A stretch of DNA of 64,000 nucleotides, taken from assembly GCA_020633205.1 (NCBI GenBank), contig JACKEB010000020.1:124001-188000 (forward strand), written 5' to 3'. A model generated the notes under the pieces. That model had not been told where the DNA came from and searched no databases. It was given only the letters and a program-made list of their open reading frames with translations. The DNA is from Polyangiaceae bacterium. GTDB taxonomy: Bacteria > Myxococcota_A > Polyangia > Polyangiales > Polyangiaceae. A program made the position numbers and the translations under genes. Below are positions 17,443 to 27,117 of this stretch, piece after piece (position 1 is the first letter of the stretch; each line of letters opens with the position of its first letter).

Positions 17443-18150
17443 GTGCGTTCCGTGGTGTTTCGCTTTGAGTCGCTGGATCAGCTAGCGCAACAGCTGGACC
17501 TGAGCGGCGACGATCAAGATCTCGATTTGCCGCCCGGAGAGCGCTTTCGGGAGGGCGAGTGGGTGTTGGCGCATTTCTGCGTCGGCGAAGAGTCCACCTC
17601 CGTCGCTGCCTGCATCGCGGATCGAGGCGCAGGCGTGCGCTTGGCCTTCGAGGAGCGAGACTGGGAGCATCTGCTCGACTTCACTCAGGTCGATGACGAC
17701 AGCCGCGCAAGCCTACCTCCCCCCAGCGTCCCGGTGAACCGTATTTCCTACGTGGAAAATGTCCCCCCAAACACACGGGTGCTGCTGGTGGACGACGACC
17801 AGGATCTGCAGCGCGTGGTGGGGGCGCTCTTGGTGCACGCCGGCTATGAAACCAAGACGGCGTCCAGCGCCGAACAAGCACTCGACGTCCTGCGAAAGGA
17901 GCAGTTCGATCTGATGGTGTTGGACTGGAACTTGCCAGGCATGACCGGACTTCAGCTCTGCACCCGACTGCGCGAGATCGGATCACGCTTGCCCATCCTG
18001 TTCCTAACGGCTCACTCGGCGAGCGAAGACATCGTCGCGGCGTTCGATGCTGGCGCAGACGACTTCGTCCCCAAGCCGTTCCGTGCACCCGAACTCACGG
18101 CGCGGGTCATGGGCTTGCTACGCCGCTCTCAGATCCCGATCCTGCTCTGA
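17443..18150 (+). CDS. response regulator with N-terminal PilZ-like and C-terminal REC domain
   Basis: 235 residues, GTG start at 17443 without a clear ribosome-binding site. Residues about 25-85 resemble a small PilZ-type barrel (LPPGERFREGEWVLAHF and ADRGAGVRLAFEERDW), though the classical RxxxR and DxSxxG residues are not all present. Residues 112-230 are a complete receiver domain: acidic DDD at 117-119, phospho-acceptor Asp161 in VLDWNLPGMTG, Thr189 and Lys211 in PKPF. It has no DNA-binding domain and ends in IPILL. By family it should relay a histidine-kinase signal by protein contact, perhaps with cyclic-di-GMP input if the PilZ part is real. No kinase gene is adjacent. Confidence 0.85.
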   Translation: MRSVVFRFESLDQLAQQLDLSGDDQDLDLPPGERFREGEWVLAHFCVGEESTSVAACIADRGAGVRLAFEERDWEHLLDFTQVDDDSRASLPPPSVPVNRISYVENVPPNTRVLLVDDDQDLQRVVGALLVHAGYETKTASSAEQALDVLRKEQFDLMVLDWNLPGMTGLQLCTRLREIGSRLPILFLTAHSASEDIVAAFDAGADDFVPKPFRAPELTARVMGLLRRSQIPILL

Positions 18151-18157
18151 GTGGCGC

Positions 18158-19852
18158 TCACTGCTCCCGGAAGGCTTCCGCGGGGCGCAGTGTGGCTGCG
18201 TGAACTGCGGGCCAGAGGCTGCCGATCAAGCACACCACCATGGAGAAAATCCCTGCCGCGAGGAACCACTTCGGGTCCACCTGCACCGGCAGGTGCGAGA
18301 TGAAGTAGACCTTCGGATCCAAGGGGAAAGGTTTCACCGTCAGGTAGTAGCAAACGGCATAGCCGAGGCCGAGACCACCGCCAGCGCCAAACACGCCGAT
18401 GATGCCGCCTTGGTACAGAAAAGCCCGCACCAGCGCCCAGTCGGTGGCGCCCATGGCCTTCATCACTGCGATCTCGCGCTTCTTGTCGAGCACCACCATG
18501 ATCAGCGTCGCCAGCACCGTGAAGGCCGCCACGAGGATCATCAGTGCCAGCACCAAGCTGATGGTGATTTGCTGGATCTGCAGCGCGGTGAAGAGCCCGT
18601 GGTTCAGCTCCTTCCAATCCATCGTGTGGTAGATGGAGCTCTTGAGCTTTTCGTCGACGAGGGCTTTCACGTGCTGTGAGTCGTCGATGTTCGAGATCTT
18701 CATCTCCACACCGGTCACGCTGTCGCCGTTGCTGTGAAAGGCCTGGGACTCGTAGAGGTCCGTGTAGACCAGCTTCGAGTCGTACTGGTCAAAGCCAGCG
18801 TCGAAGATCGCGATCACGCGGAATCGCTTGGCCACTGGGGGGCGAAAGCCTCCGGAGCCGAATGAGAAACCGACCGTGGGCGAGGTGACCTGCAGACAAG
18901 AGCCGAGGTCAGCTCCCAGGTACTGCGCGAGGCTCTTCCCGATGATGATGCCGGGCAGCTTCTTCACTGTCTCCGCGCTCTTGCACGGGTCCTCATCTAG
19001 TTCCTCGGGGATATAATCGGGGTCCGGTAATACGCTGTCGTACCCGCCATCGGGGACGATGGAGCCCACGGGAGCGTCCGGTGGGAGTTCATCGGTTTGG
19101 GGGGGAGGAGCGTCAGGTGCCTCCGCGGCATCCCCCGAGTCCTGCGCAGCCCCGTTCTCCTTGCGTGGCGCCGTATCCTTCGCGACGCCCTTTGCCGCAG
19201 CCCGGTCCTGCTTGCGGGGTTTGGTCAGTCCCGGCTTGGAGTCCTTGCTTGCCTCCCCGTCCTCGTCCTCGGCGTCTTCGAGCAAGTCCTTAGCGGAGAG
19301 CCCCCCGTCCTTCGCCGTGTCCTCGAGATCGACGATGTAGTTTGGATCGCCTTGCTTGTTGTTGGGCGCGTCGAGCGGAGACTCTCGCACCCTCAAGCGG
19401 CGGGTCGACTCTGGCGGCTTCGCACCGGGGACTCTTAGCCCTTCCGTACCGCCTTTGACGATGTGCTTCGGCAGATCCAGCACGTCGCCAAACACATCGG
19501 GATCGACTCCCTTCAACAAGACGCCGGTCGCCGTCTTCTCCCCGTGACTCACCATCATCGGGTTGATCACGAAGGGAGCAACGCCGACCACACCGGGCAC
19601 TTCCTTCATGTCCTTCATCACGCTGCGGTACTCGCGAAAGTCGCTCGAGTACTTCAGCACAAGCACGTGCGCGTTCACGCCGAGCACCTTCTCTCGGAAC
19701 TCGGAGCGGAAACCGCCAGTCACGCTGACCACGATGGACAGGCAGGCGGTGCCGAGCGCAACACCCAGGATCGCTAGCGAAGTGCCAAGCGAGACGAAGG
19801 CGCGCTTCTTGGAGCCCATGTATCGAAGCGCGATTTGAAGCGGGAATCCCAT
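18158..19852 (-). CDS. LolC/LolE-type ABC permease with acidic periplasmic insertion
   Basis: 564 residues from the ATG at 19852 (MGFPLQIALRYM is the usual family opening; the longer frame to 19975 is not). One N-terminal TM helix, a large periplasmic domain and three C-terminal TM helices with DKKREIAVMKAMGA and the C-terminal ATLRPAEAFR form the MacB/FtsX/LolCE permease plan. Typical LolC/E is about 400-415 residues; here roughly residues 130-280 are an extra stretch rich in Asp, Glu, Lys, Pro and Ala. By family the protein releases lipoproteins from the inner membrane with LolD and LolA, but neither is next to it. The insertion is odd and may be an unstructured periplasmic arm. Confidence 0.85.
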   Translation of the reverse strand: MGFPLQIALRYMGSKKRAFVSLGTSLAILGVALGTACLSIVVSVTGGFRSEFREKVLGVNAHVLVLKYSSDFREYRSVMKDMKEVPGVVGVAPFVINPMMVSHGEKTATGVLLKGVDPDVFGDVLDLPKHIVKGGTEGLRVPGAKPPESTRRLRVRESPLDAPNNKQGDPNYIVDLEDTAKDGGLSAKDLLEDAEDEDGEASKDSKPGLTKPRKQDRAAAKGVAKDTAPRKENGAAQDSGDAAEAPDAPPPQTDELPPDAPVGSIVPDGGYDSVLPDPDYIPEELDEDPCKSAETVKKLPGIIIGKSLAQYLGADLGSCLQVTSPTVGFSFGSGGFRPPVAKRFRVIAIFDAGFDQYDSKLVYTDLYESQAFHSNGDSVTGVEMKISNIDDSQHVKALVDEKLKSSIYHTMDWKELNHGLFTALQIQQITISLVLALMILVAAFTVLATLIMVVLDKKREIAVMKAMGATDWALVRAFLYQGGIIGVFGAGGGLGLGYAVCYYLTVKPFPLDPKVYFISHLPVQVDPKWFLAAGIFSMVVCLIGSLWPAVHAATLRPAEAFREQ

Positions 19853-20458
19853 GCTGTCTCTCGGCGCGCGCCCGACTGGACAGCACGCCGCCGGTCTTAT
19901 AGCTGAGCCGTCGATCGGCTCAACGCTTGAGCGGCTAATCGCTTGCATCCCGACTCTGAATTCCAGGGTGTGCAAGCTTTGCGGACCCGTGCGTTCGGTG
20001 CAGTGGCCTGTGAACCAGCACTACCCGAACTGCGCGACCTGAGGCTGACACTGGTTGCCGGAGTGTGCCGCTTGGGTCCTTCGCTTTGACACTGAACCCC
20101 CGGGCGGTGTCTTCCCCCAAGGCGGGGTGACGCCCAGGCAACCCGCTGAAAAGCCCCGGCAGCCGCGAATGCAACCCTCCACCGACCAAGGCATGGTTTC
20201 AATCCCCACGGATCTTCGGGTGCCAGCCTCCAGACTTACCGAAGCCAAGACGAACGCGAGCACGGATATTGCACCCATCGACCGGCCGGGAGTGCAGTTC
20301 TCGGGGATACGCCTCGGTATTGAGGAACACCTCGCCGCAGTAGGTCGAGGCCACGGCTCAAGCGTAGAAGCCAATCAGCATGGAAACAGCTAGAGCCCGC
20401 GAGAGCGCACAGTTGGTCGGTGATTCTTGGGTGTCACCTCATTAGAGTGGAGCCGGTC
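19853..20458. promoter_or_regulatory. divergent promoter region
   Basis: About 600 bases between the minus-strand permease and the plus-strand kinase. Short frames on both strands lack start signals and known motifs. I see no tRNA, terminator or obvious riboswitch. Promoters for both flanking genes must be here but no clear consensus stands out. Confidence 0.45.
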
Positions 20459-22123
20459 GTGAGCGAACAACGCCAAAAGACGATGGAGAGCGAAGCGGCG
20501 GGAGCCGTCTCCTACCCTGACACGCCGATGGAATCGAAGCGGGCGGATACCGGCGGGCTGAAGCTCGCGACGATCGCACCAGGCAGCATGGCGTCCATCC
20601 CGGATATGCCCGCAGTGGAGCTCGGAAAGAAGCCGGATCCCTACCTCGGGTGCACCATCGACGACCGCTACAAAGTCGAGGCGATCCTGGGCGAAGGCGG
20701 CATGGGCGTGGTGTATCGCTGCCGTCACAAGATCATCGACAAGAAGGTCGCGATGAAGATCCTCCGTGCCGACCTGGCACGGGACGCCGAGGTCACCGAG
20801 CGCTTTCTGATCGAAGCCAAGGCCGCGAGCTCCATCGGTAACCCCCACATCATCGACATCAGCGACTTTGGTCAGCTCCCCGATGGTTCGACGTATTTCG
20901 TCATGGAATACCTCGAAGGCACACCGCTCTCCAGCCTGATCGACGGTGGCGCTGCCCTGGGGATACAGCGCATCGTACACATCGGTCGTCAGCTGGCTGA
21001 GGGCCTGGCGGCTGCCCACGACGTCGAGATCGTCCACCGCGACCTGAAGCCAGACAACATCTTCTTGATCGACCGCGGCAAGGAGAAGGACTTCGTCAAA
21101 ATCCTCGACTTCGGCATCGCGAAGGTCTCCACCGCCGAGCACGGCATCACCCGCGCGGGCTCTGTGTTCGGAACGCCCCACTACATGTCGCCCGAGCAGG
21201 CTGCCGGGGCGCCCGTTGACCATCGCGTGGATATCTACGCTCTGGGCGTGATCTTGTACGAGATGGCGAGCGGCAAGGTGCCGTTCGACGCCGACAACTT
21301 CATGGGCATCCTGACGCAGCACATGTACAAGGCGCCCGTTCCGATACGCGCCCTAGTGCCGCAGCCCAACGAGGTCCCCCCAGGCCTGGAAGCCATCATC
21401 CTGAAGTGCCTGAGCAAGCGGCCGGAACAGCGCTACCAGAACATGAACGATCTGGTAGAGGACCTGAACCGCCTCGAGACGGGCAATATCCCCACGGCAG
21501 TGCCGGAGATGATGCAGCGCTCGGGTGGCTTCAACGTTCCCGCGGACTACTTCAACAAGGGCGCCATGCCGGCGCCAGTCCCGGCTGACCCGGGTCGCCG
21601 CGGGCGCTCGAAGTGGCCGGTCTACGCTGGCGTCGCTGGCGTCGTCGCAGCTATCGCAATCGTCGGGACGATTTTCGCAGTGAGCCCACCGAGCTCCGCG
21701 ACGCAGCCCACCGCTGCACCCGAAGTCGTGAAGACGGAGACTCCAGTCGCCACTGCCGCCGCAACCGTGGCAGAGAAACCGGCGGAGCCGAAGTCCACCG
21801 AGGTCATCCTCGCGGTTGCGCCGCTGGACGCACACGTCTTCAGGGGAGAAGAAGACCTGGGAGCATCCCCCGTCTCGCTGAAGGTGCCGGAAGGCGACAC
21901 CGTTGACGTCGAGATCCGCGCGGAAGGCTACAAGACCCAGAAGCTCGCGCTCGACGGCAAGGAAACGAAGCAGTCGATCAAGCTGGAAAAAGAAGCCAAG
22001 GCGGCGGTCGGCTACGCGCGCCCGGTAGCCAAGCCAACGGCAAAGCCGGAAGCCAAGCCCCAACCGAAGCCCAAGCCCAAGCCCCAAATCGGCGGAAGCG
22101 ACATCGTCAATCCCTGGAACTGA
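20459..22123 (+). CDS. Ser/Thr protein kinase with TM segment and PEGA domain
   Basis: 554 residues from a GTG at 20459, chosen for GTGGAG six bases upstream; ATG at 20483 is an alternative. The kinase domain (about residues 70-335) is intact: GEGGMGVV loop 78-85, Lys100 in VAMK, HRDLKPDN with Asp195, DFG at 217-219 and GTPHYMSPEQ. One TM helix lies near 383-405. The outside part contains a PEGA-like domain (APLDAHVFRGEEDLGASPVSLKVPEG) and a Lys/Pro-rich tail ending in PWN. This is the standard membrane-bound Hanks-type kinase of myxobacteria, sensing outside and phosphorylating Ser/Thr inside. The CCA-adding-enzyme gene follows 48 bases later. Confidence 0.92.
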   Translation: MSEQRQKTMESEAAGAVSYPDTPMESKRADTGGLKLATIAPGSMASIPDMPAVELGKKPDPYLGCTIDDRYKVEAILGEGGMGVVYRCRHKIIDKKVAMKILRADLARDAEVTERFLIEAKAASSIGNPHIIDISDFGQLPDGSTYFVMEYLEGTPLSSLIDGGAALGIQRIVHIGRQLAEGLAAAHDVEIVHRDLKPDNIFLIDRGKEKDFVKILDFGIAKVSTAEHGITRAGSVFGTPHYMSPEQAAGAPVDHRVDIYALGVILYEMASGKVPFDADNFMGILTQHMYKAPVPIRALVPQPNEVPPGLEAIILKCLSKRPEQRYQNMNDLVEDLNRLETGNIPTAVPEMMQRSGGFNVPADYFNKGAMPAPVPADPGRRGRSKWPVYAGVAGVVAAIAIVGTIFAVSPPSSATQPTAAPEVVKTETPVATAAATVAEKPAEPKSTEVILAVAPLDAHVFRGEEDLGASPVSLKVPEGDTVDVEIRAEGYKTQKLALDGKETKQSIKLEKEAKAAVGYARPVAKPTAKPEAKPQPKPKPKPQIGGSDIVNPWN

Positions 22124-22171
22124 GGCGCTTTCGAGCGGAGACGGGGTTGCTGCGCTATAAGCGCGCCCATC

Positions 22172-23530
22172 GTGGATCTCCAAGCTCTCAAGAACGCGGT
22201 TCCCAGCGATGTGCTGAAGCTCTGCCAAACGCTCAAGCGAGCTGGACATCGCTCCTGGGTGGTCGGCGGCTGTGTGCGTGATCTGTTGCTCGCCTCGGAT
22301 GCCTCGGCGGCGTCGATTCGCAACGACTGGGACATCGCCACGGACGCCCTACCGGAGCAGGTTCAGAAGCTCTTTCGCAAGGTGATCCCCACGGGCATCA
22401 AACACGGCACCGTCACCGTGCTCTTGAGCGGGGTCGGTTACGAGGTGACGACCTTGCGCGGAGAGACCACCTACAGCGACGGGCGCCGCCCAGACGAAGT
22501 CTACTTCGTAGATGATATCCGCGCGGACTTGGCCCGACGAGACTTCACGGTAAACGCCATCGCCTACGATCCGCTGGAAGAGCAGCTGATCGATCCATTT
22601 GGCGGCGCCCTGGATCTGGAGCAGAAGCTCCTACGCGCCGTCGGTGTCGCGAAAGAGCGCTTTGACGAAGATGGTCTACGCATCTTGCGCGCCGCGCGGT
22701 TCGTCGCGTCTCTGGGTATGGAACTCGAAGAGAGCACTGCAGCCGCGATGCGTCCGTCGCTGCCGACCTACCGCAAAGTGAGCCCCGAACGCATCCGTGA
22801 CGAGTGGATGAAGACGCTCAAGACGGCGAAGCCGAGCCGCGGCTTTCAGGTCATGCTCGACCACGGAATGCTGGAAGTCAGCGTGCCGGAGCTCTTCAGC
22901 TGCGCCGACTTCGTGAGCGGTCACGCGGAGCTTGACGGCCCGATCTGGCAGCATTTGATGCAGGTGCTCGACGCCTGCCCGGCAGACCCGGTCCTGCGCA
23001 CCGCGGCGCTGCTTCACGACGTGGGCGAGCCGCGCCTTCTGGCTACTGATGATGCTCGCGAGCACGCGAAGCTAGGCGCCCAGATCGCGGAAAGCGTGTG
23101 TGCGCGCCTGCGCTTCTCCAACGCCGAGCGCGAACGCGTGGCGGCTCTTGTGCGGCACCACGTGATCGATTTCCAGTCACTGAACGACCCCGCGAGCCTG
23201 CGCCGCTGGCTGCGCCAGGTTGACCCATGCCTGCCGCAACTTTGGGAGCTTGTGAACGCTGACCTCAGCGCCACCGCTCCAGAACGCATACCGCAGCTCA
23301 ACGGTCTCATTTACCGCGTAGAAAAAGAGCTCCAGTGCGGGATGATCTGGAGCACTCGCGATCTGGCAATAGGCGGCAAGGACTTGATGCAGGAGCTGGG
23401 GCTGCCGCCGAGCAAGCAGCTGGGCGTCATCCTGGACGCCTTGCTGGAGCGGGTCACGGACGAACCGGCGCTCAACCAGCGTGACACGTTGCTCGAGCTG
23501 GCGCGGGGGCTTGCGGCAGACGCTGACTGA
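22172..23530 (+). CDS. cca: CCA tRNA nucleotidyltransferase / poly(A) polymerase family
   Basis: 452 residues, GTG start at 22172. The nucleotidyltransferase head shows VVGGCVRDLLL (32-42), a catalytic NDWDIATDA (usually DxD; here the pair is D52 and D54), KHGTVTVLL and RRDFTVNAIAYDP. The neck/body RFDEDGLRILRAARFVASLG is typical of the family, and an HD motif appears in ALLHDVGEPRLL, giving the CCA-plus-HD layout. It adds or repairs the 3' CCA end of tRNA in the cytoplasm. The family also contains poly(A) polymerases that look alike, so the exact substrate is inferred. A terminator-like hairpin follows before the convergent ftsH. Confidence 0.88.
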   Translation: MDLQALKNAVPSDVLKLCQTLKRAGHRSWVVGGCVRDLLLASDASAASIRNDWDIATDALPEQVQKLFRKVIPTGIKHGTVTVLLSGVGYEVTTLRGETTYSDGRRPDEVYFVDDIRADLARRDFTVNAIAYDPLEEQLIDPFGGALDLEQKLLRAVGVAKERFDEDGLRILRAARFVASLGMELEESTAAAMRPSLPTYRKVSPERIRDEWMKTLKTAKPSRGFQVMLDHGMLEVSVPELFSCADFVSGHAELDGPIWQHLMQVLDACPADPVLRTAALLHDVGEPRLLATDDAREHAKLGAQIAESVCARLRFSNAERERVAALVRHHVIDFQSLNDPASLRRWLRQVDPCLPQLWELVNADLSATAPERIPQLNGLIYRVEKELQCGMIWSTRDLAIGGKDLMQELGLPPSKQLGVILDALLERVTDEPALNQRDTLLELARGLAADAD

Positions 23531-23632
23531 GACCAGTGCGCCTCACCCCCAAACCCCGCGGAAACGCACCATTAGAGTGAACGCCGCTCGAATGAGCGAA
23601 CGCCGCTCAATTGACTGAGCGACAAAAGAGCA

Positions 23633-23663
23633 AACCCCGCGACTCCGAGGGGAGTGCGGGGTT
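23633..23663. terminator. bidirectional terminator-like hairpin between cca and ftsH
   Basis: Arms AACCCCGCGACTCC (23633-23646) and GGAGTGCGGGGTT (23651-23663) pair over 13 bp with one bulged base and a 4-base loop. Only weak T tracts flank it. Its place between convergent genes suggests it ends both transcripts. The nearby sequence also holds two GAACGCCGCTC copies (around 23580 and 23599). Confidence 0.65.
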
Positions 23664-23707
23664 CTTCACTCGCGCCTTCCTTCGAGGCGCACCACGCTAG
23701 GCTACCG

Positions 23708-25645
<1,938 letters not shown>

Positions 25646-25945
25646 TGTTCCTCAGCGGCTTGCGATGCGATGGTGAGTAGTGACGTGCTCGAGCCCAAGC
25701 GGCGCGAGATGAATCGGTAGTTGGTCGTTCCCTACGAGCGGTGATGACTTGCTTCATCATGCCATCGCCACGCCGGCAGTGCACCCGAGGCCCGGGCAGT
25801 CCGGGTTCTTAACCGGGAGAGCATGCGCTGGCGATGGTTTCGCGTTGGTTTTTCACCCTCGTAGTGAGTCCCTCTCTACCTAATGTCGAACCGGCGTTCG
25901 TGCATCCCTTGACGACCCACAATGCCGTCGACCTAAGAGACGCAA
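25646..25945. promoter_or_regulatory. upstream region of ftsH
   Basis: About 300 bases between the tilS terminator-like hairpin and the ftsH start. No gene, repeat or tRNA is visible. It should carry the ftsH promoter. Confidence 0.45.
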
Positions 25946-25985
25946 AAATCCCGAGCAAATGCCCGGCTCTTCAAGTACGCCGGGC
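25946..25985 (-). terminator. terminator-like structure after tilS
   Basis: Arms 25961-25967 (GCCCGGC) and 25979-25985 (GCCGGGC) form a 7-bp hairpin. Read on the minus strand, an alternative stem CCGGGC-ATTT-GCTCGG is followed directly by GATTTTTG, the more terminator-like fold. Confidence 0.5.
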
Positions 25986-26006
25986 GACGCCACTGAGTTT
26001 CGCCGG

Positions 26007-26876
26007 TCACTTGCTGCTGCGTCTGAGCGACAACGTGCCGCGCGTCCCACGCGAAGGCTGTTCAGTGCCTGAAGCGCTCTCGGGTGCGAATTTCAGTGTT
26101 TGTCCGCCCTTGAGCGCCAGCTCCACGGGTTGCTGCTGAATCAGCGCGTGCTGCAAGGCTTGAACTTGCGCCCGGTTCAGGCCGCCCCGCAGCGCCGATT
26201 CCTCCCCGAGCTGATCCGCGAGCGCGGTGAGATGCCCCACGATGCCCGGGGATAGCTGCTCGAGCAGCGGCAGCAGCTCCCGCCTCACCCGCACGCGCAA
26301 GAATCGCGGATCCGCGTTGGATGGATCACTGGCGACTTGGAGAGCGTGGCGCTCGACGTGGCGGAGTACATCACCGCGTGTGGCGCGGATCATCGGTCGT
26401 ACCCGATCGCCACTTCTCGGAGGCAGCACAGCGAGGCCGCCGGGGCCCGAGCCGCGTAGCAAGCGCAGTAGCAGCGTCTCCGCCCGGTCGTCCGCGTGGT
26501 GCGCGGTGCACACCAGGGCCTCGTGGTGCTGGGCCACAGCTTCGAGCTCACGGTAGCGCGCCACCCGAGCGCGCTCCTGGAGGTTGCCTCCCTTGGGCAG
26601 CGAGATGCGAGAGCGCGTGAACGCGACTCCGTGCGCTTCCGCCAACGCCTGCGCCAAGTCGAGCTCGGCGCCAGCCTCACCACGCAGGCCGTGGTCCACA
26701 CCATGCGCCCAAACTCGAAGCCCAAGCTTCTGCTGCGAGAGCGCCAACACATGGAGCAGGGCCATCGAGTCGGGGCCACCACTCACCGCCACCAGCAGCC
26801 TCGCCCCGCGCAGGTCGAGGTCCTTCAGGGTCGCCTGAACCAACTTGATCAGGGTTGGGGGGTGAGAGCGAGACAC
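26007..26876 (-). CDS. tilS: tRNA(Ile)-lysidine synthetase TilS (short form)
   Basis: 289 residues from a GTG at 26876. The frame extends further upstream but would overlap the small gene ending at 26896, so the later start is chosen. The PP-loop SGGPDS is at 32-37, followed by WAHGVDHGLRGEAGAELDL, CTAHHADDRAETLLLRLLRGSG and PMIRATRGDVLRH, all TilS hallmarks. It attaches lysine to C34 of tRNA-Ile(CAU), an essential step. The length fits a minimal form with the catalytic and linker domain and little or no C-terminal domain. It is the last gene of a run with the Cys-rich small gene (19 bases upstream) and a lipoprotein gene. Confidence 0.9.
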   Translation of the reverse strand: MSRSHPPTLIKLVQATLKDLDLRGARLLVAVSGGPDSMALLHVLALSQQKLGLRVWAHGVDHGLRGEAGAELDLAQALAEAHGVAFTRSRISLPKGGNLQERARVARYRELEAVAQHHEALVCTAHHADDRAETLLLRLLRGSGPGGLAVLPPRSGDRVRPMIRATRGDVLRHVERHALQVASDPSNADPRFLRVRVRRELLPLLEQLSPGIVGHLTALADQLGEESALRGGLNRAQVQALQHALIQQQPVELALKGGQTLKFAPESASGTEQPSRGTRGTLSLRRSSK

Positions 26877-26895
26877 AACGCAGCGCTTCGAACCG

Positions 26896-27096
26896 TCAAG
26901 CCAGCTCGAACTCCTTGCAGAACACCAACTCCGACCCCACGTCGCGCTGCTGCTCGAGATGTTCGGCGTTGGGATAGCCCAGCGCGCAGCAGCGAGTGTC
27001 CTCGGCTGGTGCGAAGTAGCAACACGACTCACAAGCGAAGCGGAGCTGGAAACGCTCCGCTTCGTCGAGCAGGCGGCGGTCGACGCGGGTCTTCAC
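26896..27096 (-). CDS. small Cys-rich protein (66 aa)
   Basis: GTG start at 27096, immediately after the stop of the upstream lipoprotein gene (21-base gap) and 19 bases before tilS. Four Cys sit in CESCCYFAP and DTRCCALGYPNAEH, a spacing that suggests a metal- or cluster-binding site. Codon use matches a real gene, and KTRVDRRLLDEAERFQLRFACESC reads like a compact conserved domain. No signal peptide or TM segment. I do not know the function; its place before tilS hints at translation-linked or metal-handling work, but that is only context. Confidence 0.7.
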   Translation of the reverse strand: MKTRVDRRLLDEAERFQLRFACESCCYFAPAEDTRCCALGYPNAEHLEQQRDVGSELVFCKEFELA

Positions 27097-27117
27097 CGGA
27101 GCCCCGTCATAGGCGTC

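Noticed and set aside
19853..20458. Riboswitch or tRNA in the gap before the kinase
   Set aside because: I read the stretch for cloverleaf ends and known riboswitch cores and found none; no convincing paired structure.
26877..27032. Longer TilS start at 27032
   Set aside because: It would run through most of the Cys-rich small gene and adds Ser/Trp-rich residues unlike TilS; GTG at 26876 gives the normal family opening.
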